Assembly: GCF_020882245.1 (NCBI RefSeq)
Contig: NC_083598.1
Coordinates: 37,113,858-37,177,857, forward strand
Length of the DNA stretch: 64,000 nucleotides
From: Rhopalosiphum padi
Lineage: Eukaryota > Arthropoda > Insecta > Hemiptera > Aphididae
Direction of reading: 5' to 3'
The translations under genes and the position numbers were made by a program. Shown here in pieces: positions 51,101-62,799 of this stretch. How positions within the stretch are numbered: position 1 is the stretch's first letter; every line of letters begins with the position of its first letter. Under the pieces are notes generated by a model, which was given only the letters and a program-made list of their open reading frames with translations, was not told the DNA's origin and searched no databases.

Positions 51101-54100
51101 ATTGTGTTAATTTAGTTTTTAAAAAAACAATTTTAAATTTTCAAAAGAAAAACAGTCTTACCTCCATATGTCCCGTATGGTGCAGCATACGGCCCATATG
51201 CTGAAACAAAAAAGTTAAAAAAATAATTTTATTTTAAAATATTAAGTAATTAATTTTTTAAATAAAAAGTTAAAATCCCATTAATATTTCAAATCCAAAA
51301 ATAAACTTTAAAAAAACTTTTTTTCCCAAACAAAATTGATTTAAACCTTTTGTTTCAGCATAACTTAATAATACCATAAATTTGAAATTAAAATTATCCC
51401 ATCTTCTAAAATGTTTTTACAAAACTAAAAATGATGCATAGTAATTACTTGTCTCAGTTTTTGTTGAAGTCTTCATCAATCAATACTTAATTACAAGCTG
51501 AAGCATAAATAAAAAGACGCTGTAAAATTGCGTCTATAAGAACTTAAAAAGACTCGAAAATAATTGCAATACATAAAGTTTTGATAATTTGATATGAAGT
51601 ATTGCGACCCAGATAATGTAAGTGGAAATTTTCAAAACTAGTGAACACAGTTTCAACACAAAACAAGTTTCAAATTTAAAAAAAAATATAATGAAAGAAG
51701 AAATTCAGTATACATTGCAAAACTAACAAGCATATAACAATAATAAAGAAGCTAATACCAATAATACTGTTGATTTAATTTTTTTTTTTTTTTTTTGGAA
51801 GGGGGGTCCCATCAACACTCACCTTTCACCTCTGGAATAAGGATTTCTACTGAAAATTATTTCATAAAAAACTAAAATGATTTACATCAATGCTCAACGG
51901 GTTATAAATTATAACAAAGAGTAAATACATATTATGTACAAAAAAAACCTGGGACGCAATACAAATAATTTAAGATCACAAATTCAACTAACACACAATT
52001 TATATATACAGACATTCTATGTTTTAAATTTAATTGAATACAATTTAAATCAAATTTAATACCACCAAATTGTAACACAAAAACAAATATTATATTTTTG
52101 TTTGATATAAAATCTATATTTCACTTAGTTTTCTTATCAATACTTAATAAAAATTCATAATTATTCATTTTATATGATAATATTGATCATTAGCTCTGAT
52201 ATCAAACTGCCTAAAAGTTAATTATTTCCAAACATAAATAAAGAAGCAAATCACATTGTATATCTGAAGCTGATAAATATTTGGTTAAACTAATAAATAA
52301 TTATTTTTGAAACTTATTGAAAAGATAAATACAGAAAGGACACATCACAAATAATTTTAAGGAGAAAAAAATTATAATTATTAAAAATTAATATGCATTA
52401 ATAACCATTAAAATAAAATTTTTAAAAGGGCAATTAAATATTAATCTGAAATATATTCACTACTAAATTAAATAAAAAGAAACACATGCTTTCTTTTGTA
52501 TCCAGCTTAATTCATGAAATTAATTAATTAATTAATTGGTTTTGCTCGAATTATTAAATTTTGAATAGCTAAATATAAATTATTATATAAAAATTAAATT
52601 TACCTCCACGGGCTGCTCCTCGTCCTCTCATTGCTTTGGGGTTAGCATAAGGATTAGCAGGTTTGGGTGCTGCTTTTTTAACATCCACCTATGAAAATAT
52701 CAAAATAAAATATCCAAAAAACCAATAAATAATTAAATATTTGGTACATACTTCTTTGCCTTTAATAGTTTGTTTGGCAGTTTTAAAAAGATCTTGAACT
52801 TTATCACTAGATTCATAAGTGATAAAACAATAACCTTTACGTTGATTTTTCATTTTATCAAAGGGCACTTCTAAGTTTACAATAACACCCCATTTTCCAA
52901 AAAATTCTTTAATTTCATCATTTGTAACATCAGACGGTAAACCACCAACAAATACCTTTTCTTGTTTTGCTTTCGCCTTTTTAGGATCAATTTTCTTGCC
53001 ATTGATAACATGGTCACCCGCTGCAAATGCCTATTTGAAAAAAATAGTTTTTTTTTTTAAAAATTTAAACAAAAATATTTAATAAAAATGTAATCTTTAC
53101 ATTATTTAATCCATCGACAGACTTAAAAATTATAAATGCAAATCCTCTAGAACGTCCAGTTGCAGGATCAGTCTTTAGACTAATGTTAGTGATTTCTCCA
53201 TATTGAACAAAATGTTCTTTTAATTCCTCTGCAAAAAAAAATGTATATTATTACTAAGATGTGCATGTGGTAGTCGTAGAAATATATGTTAAGAGTTTGA
53301 ATGCAGGTTAACACTTCAACGCATTTACACATCAGAAACATTTGCGTTTGTATCTGCCATAATTTTATCAATTATATTTTAATGAACTCTGAAATGTACA
53401 CTGGCTGTAGAGAATAAACTCTAAATTAGATCGTATATTTCTAACTCATATCTGATTAGATTGGTTTGAGTTTTCGTTATTTTTAGATTTACGTTATCTA
53501 ATCATCGAGTCATGGTATGGAAAATGTGGCGTCATGGTATGAACTATGATTATTAAATTCAATAATTGAAGAGGATAAGATTATTGATAAGTAAAAATAC
53601 ATTTTTAATTGCAAATACAGAGATATTTTAACATTTACACAATTGTCATAGAATTATTGAGAACATATACATTAAAAAACCTAAGCATAAAAATATCGAA
53701 ATTATTTTACATTCATAGAGCTCATTCTCAACCTTATTATATAGAAGAAAAATATTACTCACTTTCTGTTGTTTCCCAGCTTAAACCGCCAACAAATAAT
53801 TTCCTAAAATTAAATAAATCAAATTAGATATAATATTGTTGTATTGTTTTTAAATAAGTTAAAATTGGATATAACAAAGACAAGGAATTTTTGATAAAAT
53901 ATTTTTAAGATTTTGCTGTTCGTAAAAATAAAATAGATTAAGACCCATACAAGATAATAAATTACACGTTTATTTTCCCCAATATAAGATATTATAAATC
54001 ATAGTAACTTTTTATAAGTAATAATCATAATTATAATAATAATAGTAATGTATAAATATTAGAAAAAAAAAACAAGTACTAGGTAATTTATATCAAAAAA

Positions 54101-54909
54101 TTTATTTTCCAAGTTTCTGATTAAATATATTATATAAAACACTGCTTTAGCACCTTAAATGATTAAATTCGATTTCCCATGAAATGTATTTAATAAATTA
54201 ACAATGCACATAAAATAAATTATATAAACAACCTACAACCTAGCCATAAAATATATTTGTAGTAATTATATAGTAAAAAAAAAAACAAAAATTTATACTT
54301 GATGTAATATTGAAGGACTTGGATTGGAAAAAAAGATAAGGATATTTATGATAGACAAACTTTCAAATATATTTCAATTACTATCATGAATTGTATTTGA
54401 AAGTTCTGCATATTTATATTTCTCATAGCTGAATTTTTATAAAAAAAAAATTGGTAACAATACAATTAATTATAAAATAGATGATTAATAAAATTCACTT
54501 CATAAATATTTGGAATTATAAAAATAAAATACATAATTTATAATTTACATTTAAGCCTCAATAACAAAAAATTACAGCTAATCGAAATTCTAAAACTAAA
54601 AAGTAAAAAATCCATATGAAAAAAAAAGTATTTATTTATTTTAAAATGTGATTAAAAAAAAAACTTTTTTCTTTCCACTATTTCATACAAATATCATGTT
54701 TATTGTCATTAAATCATCGTTATGTGTATGTATTACACCTAACTAAAAAAAATTATCGAGTTTATTAACCATTTACAGTTGAGTGGATTTTTTACTTAAT
54801 TATACTAATATATACCACAACCACACATTTATTGTCTACTTATATTTGAAGCAGACAATCAATGTTTTTTTTTTTTTAATCAGGAGAATGAGGAAAATTT
54901 ACCCCTACC

Positions 54910-54940
<31 letters not shown>

Positions 54941-57849
54941 TTATATATATACATATAAATATATATATATATATATTAACTTAATCATAATATCAGAATA
55001 CAAAGTATTAGAATTACATTAGAACAAAATATTTGTATTATTTTTTTTTTTTTTAATACTACACAAGCAGGCCACAAATTGTAGTTCAAAACAGAATCTT
55101 AGGCCAACAAATTCTGCAATGAATATCATGTGTGTATATTTTAGTGACGAGAACTGTAACATAATAAATTGCATAAATGTTTTTTTCTTGAACTTCAATA
55201 TAATATTTACTCTAAAACAGTTTTTACTGAAACTCGATGCATAATTAATTATTTTAATTCATACTAAGTTATTAATACAGTTCATTCTCCATTTATTTAT
55301 TGTTTAATACTTAATGATTCCTACCATTTGGTAGGTGATGATACTGCCAGTTCGCCGCAATAAAATCAGTCAGCCATTGTCAAACGTATACCTGTTGTAC
55401 AATGTGTCCATAATTTAAACATCCGTTCTTCAATGAATGACATGATCGTCACCTGCGCATATTTATACACCACGTTGAAAGGTAATCGATACATAGGCCT
55501 ATACGGTCCTGAAGAGACGCAGATTATCATGGAAAATAATTTACATGAACTTTTCTGCTCGTTCAAATTGTGTTATAATAGTTAAAATATTTTGTATGCA
55601 TCCAAGTTAAGGATCTTGAAGCCCATTGAGAAGAATTTGTAACCCTTGAGAAGTAGGCAAGCCAACTTGTAGATCTTCATTAAGTTAACACAATTATTAA
55701 TATAAACATTATACGTTAACATGATTAATAATAATAAAATCAAACAAAAAATTTACAAATTAATCTAACTTAAGTTACATGATAAATAATTGATTTAGCC
55801 TAACCAATTTATTGTAAGTTACAAATTAAGTTAAGACTTAAAAATGTTATAAACCAATATTAAAGGCTTTATGCTTTAAAATTAATACCAAACAATAATT
55901 TATTTAATAGTAGTAGCGTCTCTTTATGACCAATACAGAAATACTTACTTAGGATTTGTCAGTAACAGAAGTAATATAATTGTACACAATATCATTATTA
56001 TATCACTATATATCAGATAACTTTTAACACGAATCTAAATAAAAACTTTGGTAGGAAATTAAAATTAATACTTGCATGGAAAATTTGGAAAGAATAAAAT
56101 ACACTAATACCCTTTAATACCTTAAGTAATAGAAGTAAATTGTTTTAAGTAAATAAATAAAGGTATTATCAGAGTAGTTATATATTTATCTAGGATCCAT
56201 TATAACTTAGATATGTATGTAAATGGTTATGGCAGATAGAAAAATGTAATATAAGATTATGGCGTTTATGCATATTTAATCTAAATAATATTAAGAAAAT
56301 CTTAAGGACAATTAATATGGTACTGGCCGTTTTTTATAATAAGTTTGTGACAAAATAGTTAAAAAGCTAAACAATCCTGGTAATCATAAAAACAATTAGT
56401 AATATGCTTAAAATTTTATATTAAAAGGAGAAGATAAGAGAAATAACCAAAAATCATAATAATCAATAAATATGCACATTGCATGCACGAATATAACAAA
56501 ACATAAATTTATAAATTAACTATACCTAGGGCAAATGTATTAAGATACATTGTATTATACTATGTTGTGTATTGGCAAATAAGACTACAATATTATGGAT
56601 AAATCAAAGTTATAAACAATACATTTTAAATCTAATTTAACTATTGAAATGACCTGATTAAAAGTTATGATAAATAGACTTAATTCTGAAAATATGATTA
56701 TTAGAAGATTAAGTTGATTATAGTGTGGTAATTTCAAATGTAGCACAACTTACAATGGCTTAAAAATGTTATGTTTAGTATAAGAGATATGATCTAACAA
56801 ATTTAGTTTGTTTAAATACCCAGATATTACAATTTTCTTGCTTTATTTAATTTTTCACAATTCACTTAATTCCATAGGCATGTGATAGTTTTTGTAAAGA
56901 AAGAGATATCCTAACCTAAATTAATTTTTTAAAGTATTTAATAACAAGACTATTTTAATATAAACAAATTAGTAAAAAGATACAATAGTGCCAAAAAAAA
57001 AAAACACCTAAGTAAATCTGAAACATTAGTAAAATATTCTAAGAAATAAAAAGTAAATCCACACACTACACAAATGTCATAAAATTATGAATGAGAATAT
57101 AATACATATTACCTTTAGTTAATACCTAATATTATTTAACTTTTGAGTATGTAATATGATAGTTTTGAATTAGAATATGGAAATATACACATTGAAGGTA
57201 CATTTAAAAAATATTGTAAAATAACGTCTTAATGTCAATAAAATAGGTAGATATAAATCAGCCTATTATGACTGTATTGGTAAAGCATCAAATACCCTAG
57301 AACTATAAAGATGTAACGTCATTGACAAAAAAATTAATAGTACTACCATCAATGAATCACTGAGAACATAAATGAAAAAAAAACCAACAAACTTTAAAAG
57401 GGTAATGCTATTAGATATCTAAGGTGATAAACTGAACAATATCTGTAGTTTTCAACAAAATGCTATGCGCAAATTATGGCATTTTGTATTCATGATTGTG
57501 TCTAGGCCGGCAACTCAAATGTATTTAAAATCAATTATCAAATGACGATTGCCATTGACCATTATGAAAATAGTTGAAAACATCACGCGCAAAGGAAGGA
57601 AATTGGAGTAGAAGGATGTCCACGTTTGACAATCTTTGATGAGAAACGTTTATGGTTGTTGGAATTGGTTATAACGTATTATACATTGAAATAACAACAT
57701 CCGCTTAAAAACGGAAAACCATTAATAGTTACGGCCGGTGCAAAATGTTACCTGTCATCCTCCTTGACTTGTTCCTCTAAGCCGGATTGATCGACGCCAT
57801 TGTTGTCGTTGGTGCCGTTGGTCTGTTCTTTCGGTTGTTCGTCTGACAT
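48146..57849 (-). CDS. sqd: Squid-type hnRNP, paralog B (two RRM domains)
   Basis: Nine constitutive exons: 57849-57752, 53803-53763, 53228-53101, 53030-52752, 52688-52604, 51200-51162, 48530-48438, 48339-48283, 48216-48146, summing to 891 nt (296 residues). RRM1 begins KLFVGGLSWETTEKEL (residue 34) with RGFAFIIF; RRM2 begins KVFVGGL (residue 114) with KGYCFITY. The WETTEKEL wording is the family signature of Squid/hnRNP D-A/B proteins. The tail has RGRGAARGG, Tyr-rich YDYYGG/YGYAGY repeats, and ends ARHAPY, resembling the basic-PY end that acts as a nuclear import signal in hnRNPs. The protein should be a nuclear RNA-binding factor in mRNA processing, export and localisation. First intron is 3.9 kb. 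A candidate extra exon of 27 nt lies at 51823-51849. The closer resemblance of RRM1 and C-terminus to Drosophila Sqd supports this copy as the ancestral-like one. Confidence 0.9.
48775..50330. repeat. Higher-order tandem repeat (three ~105-bp monomers per ~320-bp unit) inside an intron
   Basis: The 15-mer AGTAGCAGAACTGAC starts at 48801, 48917, 49132, 49237, 49451, 49556, 49771, 49876, 49981, 50196 and 50301. Intervals are mostly 105 then 214-215, i.e. a ~320-bp unit of three diverged monomers; the third monomer has a variant CATAAAAGAATTGAC in the same place. One extra 105-bp monomer breaks the pattern at 49876-49981. Every monomer has a TTTCAGAAA-(tail)-TTCTTCAA block. Decayed copies occur at about 50730-50790 and 50820-50890 (15-mer again at 50856). 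It lies in the intron between exons 51162-51200 and 48438-48530 of the squid-type gene. Confidence 0.9.
51823..51849 (-). CDS. Candidate alternative 27-nt micro-exon of the squid-type gene
   Basis: On the minus strand, a good acceptor (AAATAATTTTCAG) is followed by 27 nt and a strong donor (AAAG|GTGAGT). Phase is 1 on both sides, matching the neighbouring exons ending at 52604 and starting at 51200, so inclusion adds nine residues (VEILIPEVK) without shifting the frame. The gene's tandem paralog shows no equivalent. Needs transcript evidence. Confidence 0.5.
53804..57751 (-). other. First intron of the squid-type gene
   Basis: A 3.95-kb AT-rich intron (donor GTAACA, acceptor TTTAATTTTAG). 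It contains an (AT)n run near 54955-54977 and a noticeably less AT-rich island at 55335-55560 with a 66-codon open frame on the minus strand (55366-55566) whose product I do not recognise. No transposon ends identified. Confidence 0.5.
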
Positions 57850-58260
57850 GTTAGCGGTGGTCTGTCGTAGGATTTAGGGTGGACTGTGTGTTTACTGTCA
57901 CGCGTAGTCGGCGGGGACGAGCGATGTGGCGGGTGACAGCAGCGAGAGGAAAAAATTGATGGCAACGAGAGACGGATTATTGTGCTAGAAACTTTTCTGA
58001 ACGTAGGTAGGTACCGGACGGCAGGACGGACGTATGAGTAGGATAGCTATAGAAAATGGCCGCGGGCGTCGATCGGAGTGTCGTAGTCAGACGCGGTCAC
58101 AGGGTAACGCCGACAGTTTACAGTGTGACCATCCCATTCCCATAAATGTTCCATGTCATTCGACCGGCGACCGTCCTCCCTCCGGACCAAACCATCCAAA
58201 ACGATCCAGCAAAAACGACTTCTTAGGGCTTTTAATTTTTACCGCCATGAAACGTCACAC
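57850..58260 (-). promoter_or_regulatory. GC-richer promoter region of the squid-type gene
   Basis: Base composition rises to near-balanced over 57770-58230. ATGGCCGC at 58056-58063 is about 207 bp upstream of the start codon, similar in spacing and orientation to the motif upstream of paralog A. The transcription start is probably between these two points. Confidence 0.5.
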
Positions 58261-58609
58261 ATCATACAATACTATACTATAGTATATTAAAATTTAAAAA
58301 TTTGCATCTGTGCAGTGTGCATCATCGATTTTTATTGCGCATGAGCACAATGTTACGATACATTAATACATTATGCCGTGTATGGCGTAATGGCGTATGG
58401 TGTATCTTACTACACATTGTTCACAGTGAATAATGATCACTTAAATAGTTAAATGTATACTATATAAACATATTACCTATAGTAAATCTCGTATATTATC
58501 ATTATTATAATATTATCTAAGGGTGTATTAAATATAATATTATAAATGAGTATAGAAAAAAGATAATATTCCAAAAATACGAAAAATAAATTGAGATACC
58601 ATTTATAAG

Positions 58610-58652
<43 letters not shown>

Positions 58653-60331
58653 CATATAGCCATATTGGTAAACTTATAAAAAAAAATATTATGATCTAAT
58701 ATTTTAGGAGGTTGAAGGATATTACCTACTTTATTAGTAAACACTACTAAATACTAAATAGTATGTCGTATGTATAGATAAAAATGATAAAATTAATACC
58801 TATTTAAATAAAGTTTTTTTTAATTTTCCGTAAGTGGGGTGTTGAGGAATATATTACCTATCCTTATTCTACTAATCTGTTTTTTTATTTTACATTCTGA
58901 ACGGAGTGAAGAATGTATTGATTTTACAATGATTTATGTTTTTTTTATTATTATTTTTTTTTTGTGTCTTTCATCACGTTTTGGAATAGAAATAATGCTT
59001 TGATTTTTGACTTTAGCCCCTCTTTGAAAAGGAAAATTCATCTAGTTGGTACTTGCAGGGGGGGAGTAAAAGTAAGTTACTAAACTAAACTAGTATAGTT
59101 TTTAAAAGCATTAATATAATATATCCTACTAATTATCCTAGACTGATAAATCATCTCCATTCAGAATTGTTTTTCGTATACAATGATACCTGTCATTGCA
59201 TTCAAATTTAACACATCCATTATAGTGACCTACTCTTCATCTCTACTATACAGTAGAGCGATACCCACTATATAAATAATAATTATTTAGATATATAATT
59301 TAATATGTATATTATGTATATATTTTATTGGTATGATTTCGCATTTCTTTTGATTAGTACTTATAACTTATAAGTTATAAGTAAGTTTAGTACCTATATC
59401 TAAGTTAGAAATACTAAATACATAATAGGTAAACAGTCACACAGATTATTTAGTTTCATTTAATCTGTTGTAACTTGTAATCAAAGAAATGTATAGATAA
59501 TAGATTAATATTTAATAGACAACTCATCAATAACTGTTTTCATTGGGTTCAATAAAAAAGCTATAATCGGTATTGAATTTGGTAATCTCGGGTCCAATCA
59601 TAATTTATACCAAAATACTTTAAACTTAGTGTCAATTTCTTGTAGATAATTGGATCTAGTTGTTACTTCGAGAAATCAAAAGTAATAAATTTATTTTGCT
59701 TTTCAAAATAATTGGATGATTTAAAAAAAAACTAGAATCTTTATTTTGATACCTTTTAAAATTTTTTTTTTTATAATTTAAATATTTATTCATGTAGAGA
59801 CTAGATACAATTATCTGAATTTTTTAAATTTATGTAGATATGGTAGAAGGTAGAATATTTATTTTTGAGTAAAAAAGCTAGAAAATTTAATACAAAGTTT
59901 TTCAGTTGTTCTTATTTTCATAATATTAATAACAAAAATATACTTGTCAAAATGTTTTTATTACTTACAGCTCTACAAGTTACAAGTGTTTAAAGTTAAA
60001 ATTGACATTTGTCAAAATCACGAACATTTACAATGCATTAAAATTTTTATCTTAAATTACTTACCTAATCCTTGAAAAACAGTTTTACAAACAGATAATG
60101 ATTTTGTGGATATCTGAAGTTCAAATTTTGACGACATGGGATATTTTCAAACCTATAGCAGGTAGGTTTTAGTAGGTATATATATATCAAATCCCTAATT
60201 TGTGTGTAGTAGAAAATGTGAAATGATAAACGAAAAAAGTTTATGTTTACTAGTTACAACCCTTAAAATATGTCAGTTTGGCTTTGACCTTTGAAAGAAG
60301 GCGGCTCTCGTGTTAAATTCAGCCTTGTATA
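58261..60331. other. Intergenic DNA with simple repeats
   Basis: A (TA)n microsatellite of about 18 units runs 58613-58648. A repeat copy related to the intronic repeat at 5757-6690 is listed separately. The remainder is AT-rich; the stretch 59690-60060 has a few phrases in common with that repeat family (for example aatacaaagttttt) but cannot be delimited. No gene seen. Confidence 0.45.
58894..59230. repeat. Second, internally deleted copy of the TTCTGAACGGAG repeat
   Basis: Begins ATTCTGAACGGAGTGAAGAA and ends with TCTCCATTCAGAATTGTTTT then CGTATACAATGATACCTGTC, the same left and right wording as the 5757-6690 copy, but lacks about 600 bp of interior. Shared phrases include TGTGTCTTTCATCACGTTTT-like and AATAATGCTTTGATTTTTGAC. 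Confidence 0.7.
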
Positions 60332-60921
60332 TGTTATGCCGGATTTATGAAATTGCCGATTTCATGAAATCAGCAACGTTGTCGCCGAATACGTGAAATC
60401 GGCAACTCAAGTGCATAATACTGCCGATTGCGTGAAATCGGCAAGACCTTTCTTAAAAAAATTATAAAACATAATTTAAATAAAATATGTGTAGAACACC
60501 GGAAATATAATAAAATAATAAATACATTTTAATGTGTAAAAAAAGTGAATAAAAAAAAATTGTATTATATTTAAACACTTTGACAAGTATGGCCTGGGTG
60601 ACACGCCGAATTACACATAATTTATCGCGATATTTCGAGACCAAGTTCGACGATCTTTGTACGGAATAAGATCGGCAAGTTCATCATTCATCATAGGTAA
60701 TAAAGATTACGGCATAATGTGGTGGTAATGCGATCAGCACGCGTGCAATTATTGTTTATTTATATAATCCACTATTTGTAATTATGACAATTATGTCATA
60801 ATAATATGTTACCGAATTCAAGAAAAAAGTCTGCTTAATTCATGAAATCGGCAAACAAAATTTGCCGATTTCACGTAATCGGCGACAACGTTACTGATTT
60901 CATGAAATCGGCGATTTTTCT
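60332..60921. mobile_element. MULE-like element with ~50-bp inverted ends made of palindromic motifs
   Basis: Direct copies of GCCTTGTATA flank the element (60322-60331 and 60922-60931), a 9-10-bp duplication typical of Mutator-like elements. The inverted ends span roughly 60351-60404 and 60863-60918 and share long blocks such as GATTTCATGAAATCAG and CAACGTTGTCGCCGA. Each end is built of a near-palindromic 22-bp motif, half-site TGCCGATTTCA, present about six times (60354, 60383, 60422, 60832, 60863, 60892). No transposase frame, so non-autonomous. Confidence 0.75.
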
Positions 60922-61007
60922 GCCTTGTATACACTATAAAAAAAAAGCAGCAGTGGTGGATTTATGAGGGGCGATCGTCTTTGGGCCTTTATTTCGTACA
61001 TTGTACT

Positions 61008-61843
61008 CAAGGCCGTAAGTGGAAATTAATTTCGGGGGGGGGGGGGGGGTTGTAAGCCAAAAATGTGTGTTCTAATTGTATTATAATATTGTGTAGGTAA
61101 TTAAATATGGTTAAAAATTCATAATATTGTAGAATTATAAATAGTATTTATTGAAATTCACATTAAAAAATTTTTAGACTTAATATTAATTAGATTATTA
61201 AACTTAATTCTATACATTTAGTTTGAAAAATGGTTTATATTTTATATGACAAACTCTATATTTCTTTGTTTTTCATTTGAAAAACGATTGATTACTTCTT
61301 CTGGATCTACAACAATATTCCTATGTACACTGAGTAATGCTAGGCCAGTCAATCGGTTTTCTCCAGTTGCATTCCTTAGGTAATTTTTTGTCTTTTTGCC
61401 ATTTCAAATAAATAAATTAAACACTTCGTAAATCGTAGCACACTAAAACGTCAGAACGGACAGAACGTAAACCAAATGTCAACTAAATATTGGAAATGAA
61501 TATTGCCCGAAAAAGTTTTAACTATTATCAAAGACTATTAAGATAAGATTACTAAAATACTAAGAAATAGTTCTTTGTCGATTACACATTCTGGTGGTAA
61601 TGTATTATACATATATACCTATGTAGTATGTACCTATAATACTATCAAGAAATCCGGCTGATACACCCGAAGTGAAGTTATTTTTAAGTTTATAACGTAG
61701 ACCATAGCTGTCATTCGTATATGCACGTATCAATGTTAATCGATTATTCTAGACTGAAATAGTTATTTTATTACGACATAAAATAACGCGAAAAATTTCG
61801 GGGGGGGTTTGAACCCCCAAACCCCCCCCCAGATACGGCCTTG
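61008..61843. mobile_element. hAT-type element with perfect 8-bp TSD and transposase remnant
   Basis: The element begins CAAGGCCGTA and ends TACGGCCTTG, a perfect 10-bp inverted repeat, flanked by identical ATTGTACT at 61000-61007 and 61844-61851. G-runs and C-runs just inside the ends (16 G at 61034-61049; GGGGGGGGG...CCCCCCCCC at 61800-61830) reinforce the inverted structure. Confidence 0.85.
61254..61378 (-). pseudogene. Fragment of hAT transposase C-terminal dimerisation region
   Basis: Translation of the minus strand gives RNATGENRLTGLALLSVH followed by RNIVVDPEEVINRFS, which matches the '(E)RLNGLALLSIHRD...D-x-E-x-V-I-D-x-F' signature at the C-terminal dimerisation end of hAT (zinc-finger TTF/ZMYM-type) transposases. 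Stops lie upstream (TAA directly before the block) and no N-terminal part is present, so it is a dead remnant inside the element at 61008-61843. Confidence 0.75.
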
Positions 61844-61943
61844 ATTGTACTACAGATATTTTTGATATAGGTATATAGTCATACAGATATACATAAATAT
61901 TCCTATTCACCCTCCCCTTAAACAAGCTTTAAATCCACCCCTG

Positions 61944-62799
61944 GTATACCTACAGTATACACTATAATAAAATTACAATACCTATACTTACTAAATATAA
62001 AAATAAAATATGAGTAAATACATAGTCGGTCATATTTTGGATTAAGAAACCAGATGTGCGTACGTATCCAATATTTATTTTTTATTTTTTCTAGCATAAT
62101 AAATTGTACACATATTAAAGGTGAATTTAACAGGTTTATTATATTATTTGTTTGTGTGTGCACTGCTCTAAATCTTAGAATTTTAACATCTATGGAAATA
62201 AATAATAATAATAAAATACATCTATTTTCATTGAAATAACTGAAATGTTTATTAATAAATATTTTATTATACATAATATTAGAATTAGATACATTTTTAT
62301 AAGTGGCTAGGTACCTATAAAAGAAAGAAAATTATTTAATAATACATTTTCAAAGAGATATATGAATTATGAATTACTATTACTTCGCCCATTACTTATT
62401 TTTACAGTATAACGAGTATAAAATTTAGTAATTGTACACACTAGTACACTACATAGTACATAGTACCTAGTGTTAAAGACACATAGACATAATACATAGT
62501 ACTATTTAAAGTGCACTGTATTTGTTAAGCCAATAGAATATGAATATACGGATATTGTGTATATTATTATTAGATCTTTGGAAAATAATTGTTTCACAAA
62601 ATTGCATTTAAATTTGGCTAATAATAATATTTAGCTGCGTACATTTTGCATTATGTTCATGTTTATTACTTATAAACATACTATATTATAATTGCTAATA
62701 GTTATTATAGTTTGTTTATTATTTTAATTTTTGTTGAATTTATTTATAAACTTAATTCTAAATCACTGAAAATTTACAATTACTCATTACAAAATTAAA
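61944..62799. other. AT-rich intergenic DNA
   Basis: Open frames on both strands at 61918-62274 overlap each other and resemble no family I know. No structured repeat seen. Confidence 0.45.

Larger units (their letters stand above)
60951..61940. mobile_element. Possible outer transposon interrupted by a younger insertion
   Basis: CAGTGGTGGATTTATGAGGG at the left and CTTTAAATCCACCCCTG at the right (reverse complement CAGGGGTGGATTTAAAG) are inverted repeats enclosing the better defined element at 61008-61843. No target duplication could be found for this outer pair, so this is tentative. Confidence 0.4.
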
